In this document: in pieces, positions 11,359-23,559 of the stretch
How positions within the stretch are numbered: position 1 is the first letter of the stretch
How the letters are laid out: every line of letters starts with the position of its first letter
NCBI GenBank assembly: GCA_038380435.1
Contig: JAWZYU010000011.1
Span: 80,700,501 to 80,764,500, forward strand
Origin: Ryuthela nishihirai
Taxonomy: Eukaryota; Arthropoda; Arachnida; Araneae; Heptathelidae
Direction of reading: 5' to 3'
DNA length: 64,000 bases
Made by a program: the position numbers and the translations under genes
Notes under the pieces: model-generated
Database searches by the model: none
What the model saw: the letters and a program-made list of their open reading frames with translations, nothing else
What the model was told of the DNA's origin: nothing

Positions 11359-12849
11359 TTGGATGATAATGAAGCTCCTTGGATAAATAATTATATAAAA
11401 AAACAGATTAGAAAAAGAAACAGACTTGCTGAAATATATAAGAATTCCAGTGATGAAATGGACAAGGAAAGGCACAGAATTTGCAGAAATTATGTCACTG
11501 GTTTAATAAGAGAAGCTAAACAAAAATACTATGAAACTAAATTTAATATATATGGTGATACTTTGCTGAAACAGAAATGGAGGCTGATAAATAACCCATT
11601 GTCTCGGAAAAAAAACAAAAATCTTAGAATTGGGGACATTGAGATGGCTGAAAATGTACTAACAGACGATGCGCAAAAGGCTACAGCTTTCAACCAATAT
11701 TTTAAAAGTATAGCAGAAAATCTGGCAGCTGATTTCAATACAAAAAATCAAGTACAATATAAATATTATGGATACAGTTTTCCAGATAGTTTATATATTG
11801 AACCTTTTTCTGAAGATGACATATGTCATGTTATAAGCATAATGAAACCTAATACTTCTTGTGGGCCTGATGATATCTCAATAAATGTAATTAAAAATGT
11901 TAAAAATGAAATTAAGATCCCCCTCACATATATTTTCAACTTGTCACTTCAGAAGGAAATTTTTCCAAATGAAATGAAACTAGCAAAAATAATACCTATT
12001 CACAAGAGTAAAAACCTGAAAGATACAAAGAATTACAGACCAATTTCTTTACTCTCAGTTTTCGCCAAGATTTTCGAGAAATTAATGCATAAATGTATAT
12101 ATAAATTTATATCAAACAGAAAGCTAATTATGCCAGAACAATATGGTTTTCAACATGGCAAATCTACACAAGGTGCTATTAGAGATACCTATGATTATAT
12201 TGTTAATAATCTTGAACATCAGCGAGTTGGCTTGGCTGTATATTTAGATTTGTCTAAAGCATTTGATTGTGTAGATCATGAAATTCTCTTGGAAAAGATT
12301 AGACACTATGGGCTTCGAGGGAAAATAAATAATTGGCTTCAAAGCTACCTGTTTCCAAGACCAGCGTTTGTACAAGTCAATAGGACTATATCTGAACAAA
12401 TGAAATTCAATAGGAGAGTGCCACAGGGTTCTGTGCTGGGACCTTTATTATTCCTTTTGTATATAAATGATATTCAATCACAAAAGGGAGCAGCTAAACT
12501 AGTTATGTATGCAGATGATAAAAATGTCATTTCTTTCCATACTGAAGTAAGAACTTTAGTAGAAGAAACAAATACTCTAATTGGAAATATGCATAAATGG
12601 ATCACATATAATAAACTAGCTATAAATATTTCTAAAACAAAGTGTATGGTCTTTAAGAACAAGAATAAAAAACTGAATTATAACGAAATAAATATTTTGA
12701 TGAATGATCAAAAGATTGAAATATGTGAATATATAAAATTTCTTGGACTCTGGGTAGGTGCTAATTTAACTTGGAATTATCATATTAACCAGATAAGAGC
12801 TACTATTTCAAAAAATATTGGATCAATTGGGATGATTAAAAATATGTAA
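11359..12849 (+). CDS. reverse transcriptase of the non-LTR insertion (partial)
   Basis: The 496-codon open frame has no native start because the element is 5' truncated; the TTG at 11359 is incidental. Motifs run in the expected order for a non-LTR reverse transcriptase: NYRPISLLSVFAKIFEKLMH, EQYGFQHGKSTQGAI, LDLSKAFDCVDHEILLEKI with the first catalytic Asp, VPQGSVLGPLLFLLYINDI, and MYADDKN with the catalytic YADD pair. The product would make cDNA from the element RNA at the chromosomal target. A stop at 12847 separates it from its C-terminal part, which resumes at about 12861. The catalytic centre looks intact, so the decay is modest. Confidence 0.85.
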   Translation: MDDNEAPWINNYIKKQIRKRNRLAEIYKNSSDEMDKERHRICRNYVTGLIREAKQKYYETKFNIYGDTLLKQKWRLINNPLSRKKNKNLRIGDIEMAENVLTDDAQKATAFNQYFKSIAENLAADFNTKNQVQYKYYGYSFPDSLYIEPFSEDDICHVISIMKPNTSCGPDDISINVIKNVKNEIKIPLTYIFNLSLQKEIFPNEMKLAKIIPIHKSKNLKDTKNYRPISLLSVFAKIFEKLMHKCIYKFISNRKLIMPEQYGFQHGKSTQGAIRDTYDYIVNNLEHQRVGLAVYLDLSKAFDCVDHEILLEKIRHYGLRGKINNWLQSYLFPRPAFVQVNRTISEQMKFNRRVPQGSVLGPLLFLLYINDIQSQKGAAKLVMYADDKNVISFHTEVRTLVEETNTLIGNMHKWITYNKLAINISKTKCMVFKNKNKKLNYNEINILMNDQKIEICEYIKFLGLWVGANLTWNYHINQIRATISKNIGSIGMIKNM

Positions 12850-13569
12850 ATCAACAAACTTTGATAAATTTATATTATGCATTAGTGTACCCACATTTAA
12901 TATATGGAATTAGTGTTTGGGGAGATACTAGTTCAGCCAATTTGAATAGTTTATTTTGTCTGCAAAAGAGAATTATGAGATATATTCTTAGATTAAATTA
13001 CAGAAATCCGGTACAACACTTGATGGCAAAAAATGGAATACTAAATATATATAATATTTACAAGTATGTTATGGGGAATTTTGTATACAGAGTGAAAAAT
13101 AAAATGACAGAGTACTCGGAACTTTACTGCTGCTTAGAAAGAACGAAGACTTTCAGTTATGATGCTCGACTTAAGAACAAGATCATGTTGCCCCTTCATA
13201 AGAAATCTATAGGCCAGAGATCAATACGCTACATTGGCATTAAGATTTGGAATGACGAGATACCAGAGGATACAGCTGCAATGGAACATTATAGAACTTT
13301 TAAATATAAATATAAACTGCATTTATTATCAAGTCAATGATAGAGTCAGACCACAAAAATTCATGTGCTCAAATAAATGTATAATGTATAAATTAAGGTC
13401 ACCTGTAACGTTTTAAATTTAAGTGTATTTCAGGAAACATTTATTCAAAAGCTACGGCTTATTAATATGTTCTCCTTTTTCACCTGTGAACTTGTCTGTG
13501 CTTTATCTACCAATATATGTATGTTTGGGTGAAATAAAATTATTCAATTCAAATTCAATTCAATTCAAT
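11360..13569 (+). mobile_element. Jockey/CR1-like non-LTR retrotransposon, 5' truncated
   Basis: This insertion interrupts the right arm of element A. In the left arm the flanking sequences are joined (about 2680-2710), so the boundaries follow from comparison. It lacks the endonuclease and begins inside the linker before the reverse transcriptase. The 3' end is a short tandem ATTCA/ATTCAATTCA tract at about 13541-13569, typical of CR1/Jockey-like elements. An AATAAA lies at about 13534. Confidence 0.85.
12861..13340 (+). pseudogene. C-terminal part of the non-LTR reverse transcriptase
   Basis: This frame carries the post-RT region: YYALVYPHLIYGISVWG, then LQKRIMRYILRLNYRNPVQHL, the conserved thumb/C-terminal block of Jockey/CR1-like proteins. 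It follows the main RT frame after a frame change near 12847-12861. The stop at 13338-13340 is probably the original end, followed by a short AT-rich 3' untranslated region. Confidence 0.7.
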
Positions 13570-15340
13570 CATGTACTGAGGATACAGCAGCAATAAGTAT
13601 TAGGAATAAAACCATGTAGCGTAACGGATATACTTACGGAGAGTAATTAATTGAGACATGGCAGATTTAACGTAAAACCACTTTACAAAACAAGTCCTGA
13701 CGCGGAAAGTGCAGAAACACAGATATCTGATGGCTACATCCTTCAACCCTATGGAGACTAAATAAGAGAGGCGCAACACTAGGAGATTTAGGGGCGCATT
13801 ATTTCAAAATGGTTTGTCTTCTTCCAAAGGGGTAAACAAATAGCTGACCTATCATAAATGGGATGTTTCGATAAGAAGATGGAAAACATTGTTTCCATAT
13901 CCTGTGATGGCCTGAAACGAAAGGAGATTGAAATGAGGTAGACAATATGGTTTTAGTCAGAAGCGGTGTCATCCGTCTCTGGACTTGGAAAACTTTCGAG
14001 TCTGAAAACTACGATCAAGAGTACCTGTGGGTTTTCATGTTGTATGACATCACACCTGATACGCAAGCAAAGGGGTATCGACAGTGCAGGGGGTGATCTA
14101 AGATTCATCCCTTTTTTTTTTTCAAATTTCGCAGGACTTTTTCATCAGATTTTTTCGTCGTTTTCCTTTTATTAATTTTTTTTATTAATTTTTTATTTTT
14201 ACCCAATAGTATTTTTTCATTTTCTGCGGGACAGTCTTTTAAAACTGTTACTGTGGGATACTCCTTATTCTAGTGAAGGTCGATTTCGCAAAATATGGGA
14301 CTTTGTAATTATTTTCGAGGATTACATCAGCTGTTCCGAGAGCGGGTTGCCACCAAAAAAAATTTAGTGGACTTGGAAAATTTCAGATGATGTTAGATAC
14401 CAAGGGACGCAAGTTTGTGATCAGTGAAGTGAAGTTTTAATCAAGAGAGGGCGCTACTTTTGATAAGGGGTTTTTTAATGAGGGGGAGGGGATTTTAATA
14501 AAGGGGTGGAACTTTTGATAAGGGTTTTTTTTAATGAGGGGGATTAAAAAATTAGGACTTTGTAATTATTTTTGAGGATTGCATCAACCGTTCTGATCGT
14601 TGCCACCCAAGTTTAGTTTTGTAATTATTTAGATAATTGTATGAGCCATTCTGATCGTTGCCACCAAAAAAGTTTAGTGGACGTGGAAAATATCAGATGA
14701 GAGTAGATACCAGGAGTGTTTGTGATCGGGAAAGTTTAATAAAGGGGGGCGGAACTTTTGATAAGGGGGTGGAATTTTTGATAAGGGGATAAGGGGGAAC
14801 TTTTGAAAAGGGGGTATTTTAATAAAGGGGAGGGAATATTAATAAAGGGGAACGTGAATTTTGATATGGGGGTGGAATTTTTGATAGGGTTTTTTTTAAT
14901 GTGGTGTAGTCAAAAATTGGGAAATTTTCGATTAAAATAGAGGGCTTTTTCTAAAAATAGTACTCATCCTATGCAATAGAGGGCGCCACGGGTTTCTAAT
15001 AAAGGGTGAGGAATTTTGATAAGGGGGTTTTAATGAGGCGGAGTCAAAAATTGGAAAAATTACGACTAAAATTGGGGCTTTTTCTAAAAATAGTGCTCAT
15101 CCTATACAGTAGAGGGCGCCACGGGTGCTTAATAAAGGGTGAAGGAATTTTTAATAAGGTTTTTTAATAAAGGGTGATTAATTATTTTTTAATTAATTAT
15201 TGATTAATTATTAATTATGAATTATGAATATTAATAGGGTGTGTGTGGTCATATCACGTGACCGGAAGCGGGCGTGACCAGTGACGTCATAGGAGGTGAA
15301 GCATTGTACAAAGGGGTTCGTATAATGGGACTAAACTACT

Positions 15341-17320
15341 ATTGCCTTTTTAAAAGTATCTTGCAAATTAAACTTAAAAAGTGTTGTGCTAAAGTTAAAA
15401 ATTTACCTTTAATTCTGAAGCTCTGAAAAACCCAGTTATACCTAAAGCTTACCATGATAGGTTACTTAGTCATTATGATCATCATGGGTTACTTACTACT
15501 GAAATTGAGGAAGAATGGGACCTTTTTAAACAGGCTCTTTTGGAAACTAACAGTACTCTTTTTGGAAAAAAAAAAGCAGTAGAGGAGACAGAATTATTTG
15601 AGTGATAAGGCACTTGAGCTTATTTCGGAAAGAATATCCTTAATCGATATCCTACTAGTCCTAATAGAAAGCATTGCATAGAGCTTAATAAACATATAAA
15701 AGATCAGTTAGCTGCTGTTAAGAATTTTTGACCTGATGGCTTGGCTGACAAAGCACAGGAAGCAGTTAGACAGCACAACAGCAGAGAGCTGTACCAGATA
15801 GTTTATATTTTCTGTTGTACAAAACGGACAGGTATACAGAGATTGAAGGATAAAGAAGGTAAGGTTATAGTAGGTGAGGATTCTGTAATGGCTAGGTGGG
15901 CTGAGCATTTCAATGATGTTGTAAACAATGTTTGTAGTTCTACTCCCATTGTTTGTAATGATGATAGATTCATTACTGACTTTAATGTTGACCCTATATT
16001 GATGACTGATATTTTGAATATCATTTATGATAAAAGGATGGTTCCTAAGGATAATACCACAGTTATTATTATCATTATTTTCAAAAAAGGTGATCGCAGT
16101 TCTTGTGATAACTATATGGGTATCAGCCTACTCTCTGTTCCAAGTAAGGTTCTTTGCATAATTGTGCTTAATAGAATTACGAATCTGGTTGACAGGCAAT
16201 TGCGTGATGAGCAATGTGGATTCAGAAGGGTACGGGATGTTAGATCAGATATTTTCACTTAGGCAGATTCTTGAGAAATGTTTAGAGTTTCAGAAACCTG
16301 TAATTACTAGCTTTGTTGATTTCAAAAAGGCTTTCTACTTATCATAACACTGAGTCGTGTGTGAGAGTTGGTAAGGCTTGTAGCGATTGATTTAGCATTA
16401 CTTCTGGTGTTCGACAAGGGTGCATTTTGTTTTGTTTCCTCTTTAGTTTGGTTATTGATTACGCTATGCGAAATTCACTGCAAGGAAAAGATTTTGGCCT
16501 TAAATGGGTTGGAGATATGAAAAATTCTCGTTTTGATTATGCTGATGATGATGTTGTTGATACGAACTCTTTCATTCGAGCTGTTAAGTAGAGTAGGTTT
16601 GGTTATAAACAGAAGGAAAACTAAAGTGATGAAAATTGGGCAGGCAGACTGTGATTCAATTTATCTGATTGATTGCAGTCTTAAGCAGGTGTCACACTTT
16701 AATTATCTTGGGAGCTATGTAACAGATGCTGGTGATGTGCGGCACGATATTAACAGACGGATAGCGATTGCTGCCGGGACTTTTAAGAATCTGTGGAGAG
16801 TGTGGAGAAATAGGCGTATACTCCTGAAGACTAAAATTGGACTATGTAATTTGTTTTGTTCTTTCTAGGGTTAGTTATGGTAGTGAAACTTGGAGGCTTT
16901 GTAAACAAGATAACAGGAAACTAGATGTTTTTGATTCTATATGCTTATGCAGTATCTTGGGCATTAGGTGGTTCAACTTTGTGATTAATGATGAGGTTAG
17001 GCAAAGGAGTCGACAACCTCCTTTAAGCAGCATATTGTGCAGAGAGAGACTCCGTTGGTTTTACCATTTTGCTCGTATGGATAATTATAGATTGGCAAAT
17101 AGGGTTATGAACAGTGTGTCTAAAGGTCTCAGAATGAGGGGGAGACCTACATTGTCAAACAGGACCTTGTTAGAATTGGTGTGCAGTGGTCAGATGCAGC
17201 AGATGTAGCTAAGGATAGATATGCTTTGAGAACTAAATTGCGCGTTCTGGTTGGCGTCTAAATTGCGCGTCTCCGTTGCCCATCGCTGTTTGAGGATAAT
17301 GACGATGACGGTGATGAGTT
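15341..17320 (+). mobile_element. RTE copy 1, continuation after element A
   Basis: The text resumes the endonuclease end (KLKKCCAKV), the linker, the RT (FKKGDRSS block near 16080, RITNLVDRQLRDEQCGF near 16170, FVDFKKAF near 16320, a DYADDD-like stretch near 16538) and the C-terminal block with NYLGSYVTDAGDVRHDINRR (16700-16760) and RQPPLSSILCRERLRWF (17010-17060). It ends close to a degenerate GATGACGATGACGGTGATGA tract near 17290-17320, equivalent to the ATC/GAT tail of copy 2. Several frameshifts make it inactive. Confidence 0.8.
15741..17208 (+). pseudogene. RTE reverse transcriptase remnant, copy 1
   Basis: At least four overlapping frames (15741-16262, 16162-16347, 16533-16868, 16837-17208) carry successive pieces of one RTE reverse transcriptase. 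The fingers, palm and C-terminal blocks are in order but the gene is broken by frameshifts and a gap in the palm region between 16347 and 16533. Comparison with 26879-24997 shows the same protein family with independent damage. No piece can give a working enzyme. Confidence 0.75.
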
Positions 17321-18342
17321 AAATTAATGTAATGAATTAATGTTATGGATAACACATAATATATAACTTGTTGCATTCAATATGGAGTAATATTACATAA
17401 TCAAATTATCAACTTAAATTAAAAAAAAAAGTATTTCTTCCCTTTAGCCTTCTGAAAACGTTTAATTATATTTAATTATCAAAAATATTAAGACATTTTC
17501 ATATTGTTCGAAAACCATTCGAATCTCCCTAACTTTGAATTCAGTTTTTGTGGTAAAATAATACAAGAAATGGAAAATCTAAAAGTAAATCTAAAAGGAA
17601 ATCTACTCTTAAAAATTTACTTTAAAATTATAACAAATCGTTTGCTGAAATGAATCTTAAAGGTTTGGGTAAAGTTTTTCACTTTGCATCTGTTTTTAAA
17701 CAATGTTTATGACGAATGTAACAGTAATATTGGCTGTCAAATATTTCAGCTTCAACTACTCTTTTAAATAATAAATAAATAATTTCTAAAATTTAATTTG
17801 ATAAATTTGATTGATATTTACAATTTATTTTCTGCAACATTTTTCTCTAAAAATTATGCTTATTTAGAAGTTGGAGAGCTTTGAGTATGATTTTGTTTTC
17901 ATGTAACATCGAAGTTACGTAACCTGTCAGAAAAATCTTTAAAAAAATTATCGCTGACGCAGCGGGAATCGAATCCGCAACTCTTTCTACAGGTAATCGT
18001 TGAATTTACTGTGGATGTATCCCAATACGTTTGGAAACCGAGGGAATAGCCTCAAAATCCGATTCTTTTAAGACTTTCCGATTATCAGGAGAGAAAGAGT
18101 ACTTTGAAAAGAGAGTACTTGCTCTCCATGCAGGTAGTTAAAACTGAAAAGACACAATTTTATTGTTACTTCAATAAACATTAAACACATTTAAACAATA
18201 GTGCTCGCTTATGTTTGCGCCCCTACGCTAGTATCTAACGCGCCTAATGAGAACCCGGGCCTGGCTGCAGTCAGGTACTTTAGTAGCCCTGACATAAACT
18301 AGTTTAAAGAATAATATATTATGCATTCTCGTTCCCTATTAC
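17321..18342. other. AT-rich DNA, no gene seen
   Basis: No open frame or repeat family was recognised. One short tRNA-like piece is present at 17957-17990: on the - strand it reads GGATTCGATTCCCGC, which resembles a B box, but the rest does not fold as a tRNA by eye. Confidence 0.5.
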
Positions 18343-18455
18343 AGTCTCGTGGCCGAGTAGTGGTTAACGCGCTTGGCTACTGATCAACGGGACCTGAGTT
18401 CGAGCCTCCGAGTAAGGCGTCGATGTTTGTGTTGTCTTTCTGCTGAGGTCCAGTC
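18343..18455 (+). repeat. tRNA-derived SINE, 3' truncated
   Basis: This copy begins with a tRNA-like head, GTCTCGTGGCCGAGTAGTGG (A-box region), followed by CTACTGATCA and TGAGTTCGAGCCTCCG (B-box region), and then the body sequence TTTCTGCTGAGGTCC. The same family occurs at 18611, 22321, 39062/40330, 42481, 56107 and 59805. Confidence 0.75.
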
Positions 18456-18610
18456 ATTTATTCATTTATATAATTAATATATCAATTAATACTCATCATA
18501 TAAATTCGTGAATACTGAAGAAAACTAAACGACGCATGTGTTATAATTAATAATATTTGTTGTGCTTGCATGAGATGTAAATTCGGCCCTGTCTAAAAAA
18601 TAAAAATAAA

Positions 18611-18768
18611 TATCCCTCCCCTCAAGCAGCTGACTATCACAGAGGTCAGATTGAGGATGGCGGGACCTCAGCAGAAACGTAACACAAACATCCATGCCTT
18701 TAACTCGGGGCTCCAATCCAGGTCCCTTTGATCAATAACTAAGCATGTTAATCACTCGGCTACGGTGT
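18611..18768 (-). repeat. tRNA-derived SINE
   Basis: This copy is in reverse orientation: its tail CCCCTCAAGCAGCTG is on the left, then GGGACCTCAGCAGAAA and the inverted B-box region GGGGCTCCAATCCAGG, ending at the inverted head near 18768. Confidence 0.7.
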
Positions 18769-18779
18769 AAGAAATATAT

Positions 18780-21540
18780 TCGGCAGCTCTTGAAAAATTC
18801 CGAAATTTACAAAAACAGAACTATGTATATATTCGAAAACGAACTATGAAAAGCAAATGGGTGAAAACTGTAAAACTTTAAATGCATATAATTTTATGAA
18901 CATTGCTGATTTTTTCATTCACACAAAAAATTGGTTTGGCTTTTTTGCTATTATCATAATTTGAACTATCGACGAAAATAAGAAATCGAAAAATGAAAAT
19001 TACTGCAAGCCCAGTTATACGTTACCTACCAAACACCAAATGCACCTTATAAATTAATATGCAATTCTTAACTTACGAAAAACTAAAGTTTTATACATTA
19101 AAATCTCTCGTATATTTACAGCGCGCTGGTAAACAGTTAATCAATGAAATGTTTATTACGACACAAGAGAATAAACTTCATTATAAAATAACTTCCTGTA
19201 AAACTTACAAATGGGAGATTAATTTCTCAACTTGCACTCTGACTTACATTGCTCGCAATCTTATTCCCCGAATGTATGGATTCTAGTCCGTTTCTTACTT
19301 TGTATGATTTTTTTTTGTATAATGTTATTTCCATAACTATTAAGAACACAAAATACTTCAGCGATATCGAATGCTTTCAGTGAGAATGAAGTTTGCAGTT
19401 TTGCGACCCGAATATCCACTAATAACAATACTTTCAATCAACTGATGAATCGGATAATGCAAATCACAATATATTATTTTATCTGTAAACCATAAAAAAG
19501 TTTTATTTCTTAAAACAAAATAAAGCTAAGTACTTGCATACGAACGGACGAGAAAGGGGAAATTATAACTTTTTTTTGTAAAACTAGCTATAAGAAATAC
19601 CCATGTTTTATGACATTTAGTGTGTCCCTCGTTGTCAGCATTTGTCAGCGTCAAACAGTGAACAGGTCGTTTGACATCAGCACCAATGATATTACAGTTT
19701 AATTAGCGAAGTACTAAAGAATCACAGGAACTTTTGTGAAATTTTGGGGACCCCAGAACTTTTCAGAAAATTGTCTGACGGGTCCCAAATCTTCTTTACT
19801 GGGTTTCCTTGGATAATACTGTATTGCGTTCGAAAATCAAATCTCCATCTTAAATAGAACGGAAGTTAGAAATTTAGAGCGCATTTTCGTTTTACCATTT
19901 TCATGTCTCTTACCTGTAATAGAAAACCCGAGTTCGATTTTGAGACTGCCGAATGACATATGCATTTACATCCCCTCTAAACGTTGGCGGCCCTCTGGTA
20001 ATAAGATTTCTAAATTTAAACTTAATTAAATGAATAAATAACCATTAACTTATTAGCTTCTGTTTTAACATCGCTTACACTGTCATGCATATTAGAAGAG
20101 GAACTCATAGGAACATTCTGATCAACGAGAAACATCACATTTTCATAATTTAGGTATGTAAACGTCATCTGTGCCAGTATTAGACACCCTAGATTTCCTA
20201 ACCTTTTTCAGCTCTTTTCGGAAATTGAACCAGATTACTGCCTATATTTTGTTTTTAAATATGTTAATACGAATTTACACAACTTTCCAATTTAAAATTT
20301 TCGTGTAGTTCTCATATTTTAAAAACATTTTGCTGCATCTACTTTACACGCATTATTTTTAATATATCTAATTATCTATTTACATATAATTAACGTCGTT
20401 AATTTGTTCTTTAAAACACGAAGTTAAACGAGAAACATCAAACTTGTCTATGTGAGTGAAATGTAGCACAATATATATTTTTCACAGTATACCGACTGAA
20501 TGTAGCCTCGACGAATTGTTGAATAAGTACTCATATGTTACTTTATTCACAAAATCTTTTAATCATTTTGTATATTTTTTATTATTTTTTATTATGCCTA
20601 TAGTAGTAATAACATTATTGTTAGTTATTATAGTAATGAGAACAATAACAAGTAGTTAAGAAGTTATAAACCACTTCAGCAATTGTGAATCGGAGGAATT
20701 AAGCTGACAAATATCGGAACGCGGTAGTTTATGTTTACCTTACATATGTTCAACGGTAGAGCAATACTAACAATACATATGAAATTCATATAATTTGGAA
20801 TAAGAAAGCTAGACATAGGACAATAAAGGAGAATTCCACATCGTTTATTAAAAAAATAATGAAATAATTACACTTACCTTCGAAGACTCCTCATGTGTCG
20901 GCGACATTGCTCTTGACAGTTACAACGACTCTAGCGGCCTTTAGTGGTATTATGTGTGGTACAAAACAATCAACAGAGTACATACTTCCAACGAAAGAAA
21001 TTTCTGCTCATTGAATTCCGTGGATTCAATATGGAAGATATAACTGCTGCTGCAAAATAGATAACCAATGCAGTAGCGAGGAAGCGAGTTTCTTTTTTAC
21101 TCGCTTCCAAGTAATTTTTTTATTACAGCTCTAAGAGTGCTGAATTCAGATTTAAAGAATAGTTATGTAAGATGGTATTTTAACGTAAGAATCAAAAATA
21201 ATGCACATTGACAGATAGATTTGTATCTGAGATAAAAGTAGTCGAAATGGATATTGCAAAAACGATCCCAAGATGGAAATTGTAGATAAAATCAGAACTA
21301 AGGAAAATGAATTAATCAGAGATTACAAAAAAAATACTGGAGGTGATAAAAATATTATCAAAATGAGAAAGGCTTATTAATATGATGGATAATGGGAGAT
21401 GGCTAAATTAAATATGAAAATGAGAACACTTTGGAAGAAGACTGTGAAAGGATGGAAAAATGGTAGGAAAAACGCGAAGCTAAAATGAGGACTTAAAGGG
21501 CAAGATTGCAAAGATAAAATTGTTTCAGTTAGATAGAGAG
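18780..21540. other. AT-rich intergenic DNA, nothing recognised
   Basis: Only short open frames occur (for example 19059-19286 and 20456-20659). Their composition follows the AT bias and they show no recognisable domain. The second encodes a hydrophobic tail rich in Ile/Val/Leu, as AT-rich DNA tends to give by chance. I see no convincing exon, promoter or repeat here. Confidence 0.5.
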
Positions 21541-21547
21541 AGCTAAA

Positions 21548-21670
21548 TGAGACCACACAACTTAAACTTGGGAGGGTGAAAAGAATAAAATTTTTATCAA
21601 TGTACTTTTTATAAAATACATTGGTAGGTAATTGAGTAAGCGATTCAGCTAAGCAAATGATTAAATCAAA
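21548..21670 (+). repeat. unclassified dispersed repeat, copy 1
   Basis: The sequence ACCACACAACTTAAACTTGG...GAGGGTGAAAAGA and the following ACATTGGTA, TAATTGAGTAAG and GATTCA blocks recur in order at 40650-40775. No coding potential is seen. It may be the edge of a longer element whose limits I cannot define. Confidence 0.6.
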
Positions 21671-22099
21671 AGTAGTTTTTTTTCTATTTTTAATATTTTA
21701 TATTTTAGATCATCAGTGATGTGCTTAAAAAAGTCTTATGGGTGGTGGGTTACATACTCGAGTCCAGCGGCAAGATCTAGGGGGTGGGGCATCACCGCCC
21801 TCCTTTTCAGAATGCTAGTAAGGTAATAGAGGCAAAATTATTAAACGTATTTGTTTCACGTATTTTTCTTTTTTTAACAGACATAAAACGAAGGGGAAAT
21901 GATATACTGCATTGGAAATACAGCCTCTTGGTTCCGCGTTTTTGTTTTTTCGGCTCGATTTGTTTCTTGGCCCCCTTTCTTGGTTTTTTTAGATCCGTGC
22001 CTACTCGTGTCTATTGGGGTGAGAGGGATGGCAGGATGCTTGAGTTTACGAATTTCACACTTCAGTCGGTTTCTCTTTTTCAAGTCCGAGTGGAAATCT

Positions 22100-22270
22100 T
22101 TTCTGCACAATGGGTTAAATGGTCTAGTCACAACAAAGATACACTATGCAGCTGTTAGGAGACAGATAGAAGCCTTCCTTAAGCGTACTGTTTAATGGCA
22201 CAGGCTATGGTTATCCTGCATAATGGGCTTAACTTCCCATCGGACGGACGGCGGCCTTTCCAAGCCCCTC
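22100..22270 (-). repeat. broadly dispersed SINE-like repeat, copy 1
   Basis: It shares ordered blocks with 44815-45080 and, inverted, with 57255-57535: TGCACAATGGGTTAAATGG, then ATGGCACAGG..., then CCCATCGGACGGACGG. The inverted copy has GGATGGGACGGTAAACCGT and CACGTTAAAGAACA, which resembles a SINE-type core sequence often met in invertebrate genomes. That family link is from memory of the motif, not from a search. Confidence 0.5.
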
Positions 22271-22320
22271 AGTGTCATATTTTCTTCCCAAGGGCTGGGT
22301 AGATATTATATATATGTACA

Positions 22321-22510
22321 CCCCTCAAACAGTTGCTTGCCACAGAGGATTAACAGGAGCTTGTCAGTTTATACGCCATAGCAGAAGGTCGGTGAGGAAG
22401 GCGGGACTCAGCAGAAAAACAGCACAAACATCCATGCCTTACCCGGGGCTCGAACCCAGGTCCCTCTGATCAGTAGCCAAGCACGCTAACTATTCGACCA
22501 CGAGACGGCT
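22321..22510 (-). repeat. tRNA-derived SINE, near full length
   Basis: This is the best full-length copy. On the - strand the head begins at GTCTCGTGGTCGAATAGTTA, followed by CTACTGATCAGAGGGACCTG, GGTTCGAGCCCCGGGTAAGG (a good B box), GCATGGATGTTTGTGC, TTTCTGCTGAG, and a tail TCTGTGGCAAGCAACTGTTT ending in GAGGGG. RNA polymerase III promoter boxes lie within the tRNA-like head. Confidence 0.8.
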
Positions 22511-22514
22511 AAGG

Positions 22515-23555
22515 TAGATATTAGAGGAGATGACTATCAATGTGCGACAAATGAAACTCGAACCTGAGAAACATCAGACTACAAGCATGACGCACCACCG
22601 ATTGAGTCGACTTTTACCAACTTATAGTACCTACATCATTTGCTTCATATGATATATATAATTCTTTGAAGTCAGCTTCCTGTTTTGATGATTTAGCGTA
22701 GGTAATATCTACATACCACCCCAATAGTGTGTTAATAGTGTATTAAAATTATATTGGTGAATTTAGATGTTTGAGTATAGTAAATGTATGTGTTGGGGTT
22801 CTTAAATCACTGAATTTCTGGGACTGAATTCAGAAAAATATGTTATTGAAGCCCTCGAGGTGCAAGGGAAAATGTAACAGTTTAATTCTTTTCCCTTACT
22901 GGATACAGCACTGTTTCACACAAACTGTTTCTGAGAGTAAATTTCGTAAGCATCGGTGCAATTACATCGTCGTAATCTTTCATTGATATATAACTTTTCA
23001 TGCCTATTTCTCTTGGAAAGATACAGTGGTACAATAGTTTACCAATTTACCCTTTTTTGTAGGGGAAAAAAAGGGCACGAAAATTATTTTATAGCCTATG
23101 GCACTCCTCATTTCGTACATTTAATACATGACTAGCAGCAAACATGTAGAAACAATAAACTATCAAATGGGTTTTGTTTTCACTGAAAATGGAACAGGAA
23201 GAAAAGGTTGCGAAGACTGATATATGAATTGTAAAGAAAGAATTTGTCTCTCTCCTCGCCTTTTCACGATTTCATGAAAATTTCAGTTTTTGCGATAGAA
23301 TCTTAAAAATCCGTATATTTCTTTAGATTTCACAAAGGAAGCAGCTCCCTGAGTGGTTCATTTTCGGATGACTATAGAATATACTTTTCACTAACTTCGT
23401 TTAGAGTAATATTTTTCCGCTTTGCTTATTTACTTTCTTTGGACAGCAATTTTTTTTCCTCAGCTATCAGTTTTTTCCCCAAGTTTTCATTCATATTTTT
23501 ACAAACCTTAATTTAAAGTAAACTTCTTTCCACCACCGCAGTTCATTTGAAATTC
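22515..23555. other. AT-rich DNA, nothing recognised
   Basis: No open frame with domain content and no member of the repeat families listed elsewhere was seen in this stretch. Confidence 0.5.
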
Positions 23556-23559
23556 AAAT

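Larger units (their letters stand above)
889..15340 (+). mobile_element. Polinton (Maverick)-like element A, fold-back and decayed
   Basis: The left end reads AGTAGTTTAGTCCCATTATA from 889 and the right end is its complement, finishing at 15340. Flanking hexamers are ATTACC (883-888) and ATTGCC (15341-15346), a 6-bp target duplication with one mismatch. The uninterrupted site is visible in RTE copy 2, where the flanking sequences are contiguous. Inside are a retrovirus-like integrase remnant, a PC4-like remnant and PolB exonuclease fragments, all Polinton-type. No capsid gene or packaging ATPase was found, so A is a non-autonomous relic of about 14.5 kb, including a 2.2-kb retrotransposon. 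Confidence 0.85.
8113..15340 (-). repeat. Element A right inverted arm
   Basis: This arm mirrors 889-5486. It is longer because it carries a non-LTR retrotransposon (about 11360-13569) and about 460 bp of extra sequence at roughly 10688-11150 with no partner in the left arm. Removing both restores arm lengths of about 4.6 kb. The extra 460 bp is either an insertion here or a deletion on the left; it has one 67-codon open frame with no recognisable product. Confidence 0.85.

Noticed and set aside
17957..17990. Possible tRNA gene (B-box-like GGATTCGATTCCCGC on the - strand)
   Set aside because: No matching acceptor stem, anticodon arm or A box could be found by eye; probably a decayed tRNA-derived repeat.
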